This document shows positions 20,313-24,117 of a stretch of DNA of 24,117 nucleotides, in pieces. Within the stretch, counting starts at the first letter, position 1, and the number at the start of each line of letters is the position of its first letter. The stretch comes from an uncultured Oscillibacter sp. (GTDB lineage Bacteria > Bacillota > Clostridia > Oscillospirales > Oscillospiraceae): contig NZ_CAJULS010000017.1 in assembly GCF_910587525.1 (NCBI RefSeq), positions 1 through 24,117 of the forward strand. Direction: 5' to 3'. The position numbers were made by a program, and so were the translations under genes. Under the pieces are notes generated by a model that saw nothing but the letters and a program-made list of their open reading frames with translations, did not search any database and had not been told where the DNA came from.

Positions 20313-22127
20313 TTACTTCTCCTTCGGGGCGGTTCCTTTCTTTTTGGTTTCTCCGGCAGCTTTTTTCACGGCGGGCTCCTTCTTCGCCGCGTTTTTGGTT
20401 CCGGGTTTGCGGCCCCGCTTCTTGGGCTCCGCCTTTGCAGGAGCGGATTCCTCCGCGGGAGCGGCCTTTTGGGCAGTCCGTCTGGCGGACACCTTCTTCA
20501 CCGTCTCCCCAGCGGGGACGGCCTCCTGAACGGTCTCCGCCGCCGGAGCGGGCTCCTCAAAAGGGCGGGCTTCCTCCGCCACGGGCTCCGCCGCGGGGGG
20601 CGTCTCCTCCGCGGGAGCGGGCGCCTCGGCAGGGGTCTCCGGGGCGGCCGCAGGAACCTCCTCCGCAGGGGCGGCCTCCGGCGCGGGCCAGACCTGCCCG
20701 GTGACGTTCGCGTAGATCCGCAGGTACTCTCCGGCGCTGCGGGCCCAGCTGAAATCGCACGCCATGGCCCGCTTGCGCAGGCGGCTGAACACGTCGGGGT
20801 AGTCCTTGTACAGGTACACGGCCTCCCGGATGACGTGAAGCATGTCGTTGCTGGCATAGTTGGCGAAAGTGAATCCGTTGCCGGCATCCCGCCAGGCCTC
20901 GTAGGCGTGGACAGTGTCCTTCAGCCCGCCGGTCTCCCGGACGATGGGCACCGTGCCGTAGCGCATGGCGATCATCTGGCTCAGGCCGCAGGGCTCGCTC
21001 TTGGAGGGCATCAGGAACAGGTCCGCGCCGGCGTAGATGGCCATGGACAGCTCCTCGTTGTAATCCAGGCGCACCGCCATCCGGCCCGTGTACTGCTGGG
21101 CGGCCCAGTGGAAGAACTCCTCGTACTTCTTGTCACCCTTGCCCAGCACCACCAGCTGCATGGGGAGTTTCATCATATCATGAAGCACTTCACAAATCAA
21201 GTCCAAACCCTTGTGGGAGACCAGACGGCTTACAATGGCCACGATGGGCACGTGCGGCTCCTCCCGCAATCCCATCAGGCGCTGGAGGTGGGCCTTGTCG
21301 GCGTCCTTGCCGGCCATGTCCTCCACGCTGAAATTGGAAGCGATGCTGGGATCCTTAGCGGGATTATAGCGGTCCATATCAATGCCGTTCAGCACACCGT
21401 AGAGCTTATATTCGCACTGGCGCATGACGCTCTCCATCCGGTGGGCGAAATAGGCCATTTTCAGCTCGTTGGCGTATGTAGGAGACACGGCGTTGACGGC
21501 GTCGGCGCAGAGGACCGCGCCCTTGAGGAGATTCAGGTCGCCGTCCATCAGCAGCGTGCCGTCCTCCACCCAGCCGGCGTCCAGGCCGAACAGGTCGCCC
21601 AGGACATAGGGGTTATAGCGGCCCTGGTATTCGATGTTGTGGACGGTCAGCGTGGTGCGTATGGAGCGGAAGCGCTCCTCCCGGACACCGTCGTCCTTGA
21701 GGTAGACAGGCACGAGAGCGGTCTGCCAGTCGTTGCAGTTGATGACGTCGGGCCAAAACTTCAAGTGGTCCAGCATCCGCACCACAGCCCGGGAGAAGAA
21801 GCCAAACCGCTCACCATCGTCCATGTAGCCGTAGAGGTCAGGACGGTCGAAGTACTGCTCGTTGTCCAGGAAATACCACGTCACGCCGTCCTTTTCCAGG
21901 GAGAACAGTCCACAGTAGACGTGGCGCCAGGCCAGGTTCACATAATCATAGCACAGGAAGGTCAGCTGGCTGCCAAACCGTTCCCGAACCCGCCGGTACA
22001 GGGGCAGCACCACCGCCACCTCCGCGCCCTCCGCCGCCAGGGCAGACGGCAGAGAACCGGCTACGTCGGCCAATCCTCCGGTTTTACAAAAAGGGACTGC
22101 CTCGCTGGTTGCATACAAAATTTTCAT
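20313..22127 (-). CDS. glgA: Glycogen synthase (ADP-glucose) with long low-complexity C-terminal tail
   Basis: Transfers glucose from ADP-glucose to growing alpha-1,4-glucan. The first 477 residues are a complete GT5 enzyme: KTGGLADVAGSLP at the N-terminus (K15 binds ADP-glucose), DYNEELSMAIYAGADLFLMPSKSEPCGLSQMIAM and the RETGGLKDTV segment. The usual length is about 475-480, but the frame continues for some 127 more residues: an acidic Ala/Pro/Glu half (about 478-540), then a basic Lys/Ala/Pro half (541-604) with an AT-hook-like KKRGRKPG (R571-G-R-K-P575). No frameshift is needed. ATG 22127 follows AAAAGGAG. The tail's function is unknown: it could bind DNA, acidic polymer or partner proteins. 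It lies between glgD and glgP in the operon. Confidence 0.96.
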   Translation of the reverse strand: MKILYATSEAVPFCKTGGLADVAGSLPSALAAEGAEVAVVLPLYRRVRERFGSQLTFLCYDYVNLAWRHVYCGLFSLEKDGVTWYFLDNEQYFDRPDLYGYMDDGERFGFFSRAVVRMLDHLKFWPDVINCNDWQTALVPVYLKDDGVREERFRSIRTTLTVHNIEYQGRYNPYVLGDLFGLDAGWVEDGTLLMDGDLNLLKGAVLCADAVNAVSPTYANELKMAYFAHRMESVMRQCEYKLYGVLNGIDMDRYNPAKDPSIASNFSVEDMAGKDADKAHLQRLMGLREEPHVPIVAIVSRLVSHKGLDLICEVLHDMMKLPMQLVVLGKGDKKYEEFFHWAAQQYTGRMAVRLDYNEELSMAIYAGADLFLMPSKSEPCGLSQMIAMRYGTVPIVRETGGLKDTVHAYEAWRDAGNGFTFANYASNDMLHVIREAVYLYKDYPDVFSRLRKRAMACDFSWARSAGEYLRIYANVTGQVWPAPEAAPAEEVPAAAPETPAEAPAPAEETPPAAEPVAEEARPFEEPAPAAETVQEAVPAGETVKKVSARRTAQKAAPAEESAPAKAEPKKRGRKPGTKNAAKKEPAVKKAAGETKKKGTAPKEK

Positions 22128-22247
22128 GTCTCATTGCTCCTTTTCTTCGTGTTCATTAGAAAGCTTCCAATCTCCCACTTCCGCCGGAAAGCTCCGGCGT
22201 TTACAACTCAATCAGGGGGAGCGCGCTCCCCCTGACCGAAGTCTGTA
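22128..22247 (-). other. glgD-glgA intergenic region with two hairpins
   Basis: Contains a perfect 24-bp palindrome TCAGGGGGAGCG/CGCTCCCCCTGA (22212-22235), 12 bp after the glgD stop, and CGCCGGA/TCCGGCG with a 4-base loop (22182-22199). Neither is followed by a T-run on the minus strand, so they look like mRNA-stability or attenuation elements rather than full terminators. I find no convincing promoter for glgA here. Confidence 0.6.
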
Positions 22248-23357
22248 TCAAACAATGCTGCCCTTGGCCACCACAATGGGGTAGGTGGCATGGCCCATCA
22301 GCGTCCGGTCCTCCTGGACCTTCACGTCCTTGTCGCAGATCACATAGGCCAGCTTTGCGCCGCCGAGGACATGGGTCCCCTTGAAGAGGATGCTGTCCCG
22401 GACCACCGCGCCCTTTGCCACGTTGACGCCAGGGAAGAGAATGGAATTCTCCACCACGCCCTCAATGCGGCAGCCCTCGCCCACCAGGGAGTTGACACAC
22501 ACGCCCTCCGGTCCCACATAGGTGGAGGACTTGTCGGTGCCCTTGGCCCGGACAGGGCGGACCGGGGTGAAGAGATCCGCCCGGATGGCCGGGTCCAGCA
22601 GCTGCATGCTGCGGTCGTAATACTCCTTCACGGAGCGCATCTGGGCGGCGAAGCCGCTCCAGATATAGCTGCGCAGGTACAGCTGGTCCTTCCGGGCCTG
22701 GAGCACATCCCGCCGCCAGCTGTACTGGTCCTTGGCGGCGCACTCGTCCACCATCTCCTTGAGGAGCCTGGTGGAGACGATGTATACCTCCAGCCCACGG
22801 TAACCTCTAGGGCGGTGGAGGTTGTAGAGTACCTCCGTCACCCGTCCGTCGCTGATCTCAAAATAGGTGCCATCGTCGGTGGCAAAGCTGTCGTTTCCGC
22901 AGACCACGGTGATATCCGCGCCGGACTTCACGTGGCTCTCATAGATGTCGTTCATGGGAAGGTTTGCCACCAGGTCGCCGTCCATCAGGGCCACATAGTC
23001 CTGGCGGATGGTATCCAAATAGCTGCGCACACCGGCCAAGGCCTCCATATGGCCCCGGAAGGGCATGGCGCCCCAGCTCTGTTGGTAGTTGAAGGGGGGC
23101 AGCATCCGCAGGCCGCCCCGCTTGCGGCTTAGATCCCAGGCCTTGCCGGTGCCCAAATGGTCCAGCAGGCTCTGGTAGTGGCCGTGGAGCACGACGCCCA
23201 CATCCGTGCAGCCGGCGTTCACCAGGCTGGAGAGGGCAAAGTCCACCGCCCGGTACCGTCCGCCAAAGGGGATGGACGCCGCAGAGCGGATCTGGCCCAG
23301 CTCCTGCATCTCGTTGCGCTTTTCATAGGAGAAAATAATCCCGTGCAGTCCGTTCAT
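22248..23357 (-). CDS. glgD: Glucose-1-phosphate adenylyltransferase regulatory subunit GlgD
   Basis: Partner of GlgC in the two-subunit ADP-glucose pyrophosphorylase of Bacillota. The 369-aa protein has the nucleotidyltransferase fold and a C-terminal left-handed beta-helix (SLVGEGCRIEGVVENSILFPG...), but the N-terminal GGGxGTRL nucleotide loop of catalytic subunits is replaced by LHGIIFSYEKRNEMQELGQIR, the mark of GlgD. In studied species GlgD alone is almost inactive and raises GlgC activity. ATG 23357 overlaps the glgC stop by 4 bp (ATGA), with GGAGG 8 bases upstream, pointing to coupled translation and a fixed subunit ratio. Confidence 0.96.
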   Translation of the reverse strand: MNGLHGIIFSYEKRNEMQELGQIRSAASIPFGGRYRAVDFALSSLVNAGCTDVGVVLHGHYQSLLDHLGTGKAWDLSRKRGGLRMLPPFNYQQSWGAMPFRGHMEALAGVRSYLDTIRQDYVALMDGDLVANLPMNDIYESHVKSGADITVVCGNDSFATDDGTYFEISDGRVTEVLYNLHRPRGYRGLEVYIVSTRLLKEMVDECAAKDQYSWRRDVLQARKDQLYLRSYIWSGFAAQMRSVKEYYDRSMQLLDPAIRADLFTPVRPVRAKGTDKSSTYVGPEGVCVNSLVGEGCRIEGVVENSILFPGVNVAKGAVVRDSILFKGTHVLGGAKLAYVICDKDVKVQEDRTLMGHATYPIVVAKGSIV

Positions 23358-24117
23358 TTGGACACCTCCTCAGCGTTCTTGCCCAGCATTACGCCGGGAC
23401 GCACCTCGCGGCCCTCCTCCAGGCAGCAGCCGGGGGCCAGCACCGTCAGTCCGCCCCAGGTGTCGGAGGCGTCCGCCATGGGGCTGCCGCCCACGCGGCA
23501 GTCCTTGCCCACGCGGCAGCCCTCGCCCAGGATGGCGTACTCCACCACTGCGCCGGGCTCCACCACCGTGCCGGGGAGCAGCACGGAGTAGCAGACCCGG
23601 GCGCCTGCTGCCACGGTCACATTGGAGGAGAGGACGGAGTTTTCCACCGTGCCCTCCAGCACGCTGCCGCGGTTAATGGCGCTGTGGCTCACCTTGGAGT
23701 CCCCGCCCAGGAAGGCCGGCGGGGCGTTGACGGAGCGGGCATAGATGGGCCAGGAGTCATCGCTGAGGTCCAGGCCGGAGGTGGGAGACAGCATATCCAT
23801 GTTGGCGTCCCACAGGGAGTCCAGGGTTCCCACGTCCTTCCAGTAGCCGGCAAAGCGGTAGGCCGCCATGCGCTGGCCGTCCCTCAGCATGGTGGGGATG
23901 ATGTTCTTGCCGAAGTCGTTCTCAGACGCCGGATTAGCCTCGTCGTCGGTGAGATACTGTCGCAGGGTCTTCCAGGTGAAGACGTAGATACCCATGGAGG
24001 CCAGGTTGCTTTTGGGCTCCTTTGGCTTTTCGGCGAACTCGGTAATCATGTCCTCCCCGTTGACGCTCATGATGCCGAAGCGGGGAGCCTCCTCCCAGGG
24101 CACCTCCATGACGGAGA
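23354..24117 (-). CDS. glgC: Glucose-1-phosphate adenylyltransferase GlgC, N-terminus beyond window
   Basis: Catalytic subunit that makes ADP-glucose and pyrophosphate from ATP and glucose-1-phosphate, the committed step of glycogen synthesis. About 253 C-terminal residues are visible; the frame stays open to the window edge, so the start and the GGGxGTRL loop lie outside. Visible landmarks are PRFGIM, EFAEKPKEPKSNLASMGIYVF (the glucose-1-phosphate-binding EKP region), GYWKDVGTLDSLWDANMDML and the C-terminal beta-helix (INRGSVLEGTVENSVLSSNVTV). It is the first visible gene of the glg operon; the operon promoter must be upstream of the window edge. Its pyrophosphate product is the substrate of the ppaC enzyme elsewhere in this window. 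Confidence 0.97.
   Translation of the reverse strand, partial: SVMEVPWEEAPRFGIMSVNGEDMITEFAEKPKEPKSNLASMGIYVFTWKTLRQYLTDDEANPASENDFGKNIIPTMLRDGQRMAAYRFAGYWKDVGTLDSLWDANMDMLSPTSGLDLSDDSWPIYARSVNAPPAFLGGDSKVSHSAINRGSVLEGTVENSVLSSNVTVAAGARVCYSVLLPGTVVEPGAVVEYAILGEGCRVGKDCRVGGSPMADASDTWGGLTVLAPGCCLEEGREVRPGVMLGKNAEEVSK

Noticed and set aside
17655..22235. A 1526-codon open frame on the plus strand
   Set aside because: It lies antisense to glgP and glgA, which have clear family motifs, start sites and operon structure. Long antisense frames are expected opposite GC-rich genes; the translation is rich in His, Val and Gly without any domain.
1..24117. Search for tRNA, rRNA, CRISPR arrays, insertion sequences and phage genes
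   Set aside because: I saw no tRNA cloverleaf, regularly spaced repeats, transposase motifs or integrase in either strand by reading; nothing supports such features.

Overview
The window is about 24 kb of chromosomal DNA from a GC-rich member of the Bacillota, most likely a Clostridia of the Oscillospiraceae (Flavonifractor/Oscillibacter/Lawsonibacter-like). This is inferred from strong AGGAGG-type ribosome binding sites, TTGACA/TATAAT promoters with 17-bp spacers, a yaaL-bofA pair typical of spore formers, a CBS-type family II pyrophosphatase, a GlgC/GlgD two-subunit ADP-glucose pyrophosphorylase and an SLH-domain surface protein. I see no rRNA, tRNA, CRISPR array, transposase or phage structural gene.

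Layout, left to right. 1-1178: 3' part of pyrG (CTP synthase). 1179-1631: a long, structured, lower-GC gap with one doubtful small ORF. 1632-4398: an M24 aminopeptidase P-like gene, then a Mn-dependent inorganic pyrophosphatase with its own near-consensus promoter. 4424-4637: two strong hairpins, one a bidirectional terminator, separating it from convergent tadA. 5299-5816: yaaL-bofA. 5963-6966: promoter, leader, rplM-rpsI and terminator. 7138-8152: a self-contained cassette of membrane protein, XRE repressor and second membrane protein, behind a promoter flanked by two near-identical operators. 8178-11101 (minus): an orphan OppA-like lipoprotein followed by an unrecognised 368-aa protein. 11177-12921 (minus): DEAD-box helicase and VOC protein. 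13137-13387: lone small XRE regulator behind a very AT-rich leader. 13460-14670 (minus): ECF sigma factor with a coupled membrane anti-sigma-like protein. 14839-16663: REC-GGDEF diguanylate cyclase plus PilZ protein, a compact cyclic-di-GMP module. 16777-17802: SLH-domain secreted protein with an apparent single-base frameshift in its signal peptide. 17862-24117 (minus): glycogen operon glgC(partial)-glgD-glgA-glgP.

Functional themes. Housekeeping genes (pyrG, ppaC, tadA, rplM, rpsI) are interspersed with envelope and signalling functions: ECF sigma/anti-sigma, c-di-GMP synthesis and sensing, an orphan peptide-binding lipoprotein and an SLH surface protein. The glycogen genes form one tight operon with a 4-bp overlap between glgC and glgD, and would make and mobilise a storage glucan from ADP-glucose.

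Most noteworthy points: the glycogen synthase has a roughly 127-residue acidic-then-basic low-complexity tail with an AT-hook-like motif; the SLH gene is broken or phase-shifted at a C4 run; a pair of 16-bp operators brackets the XRE cassette promoter; and several very long perfect palindromes lie between convergent genes. I did not find a clearly new defence or mobile system.
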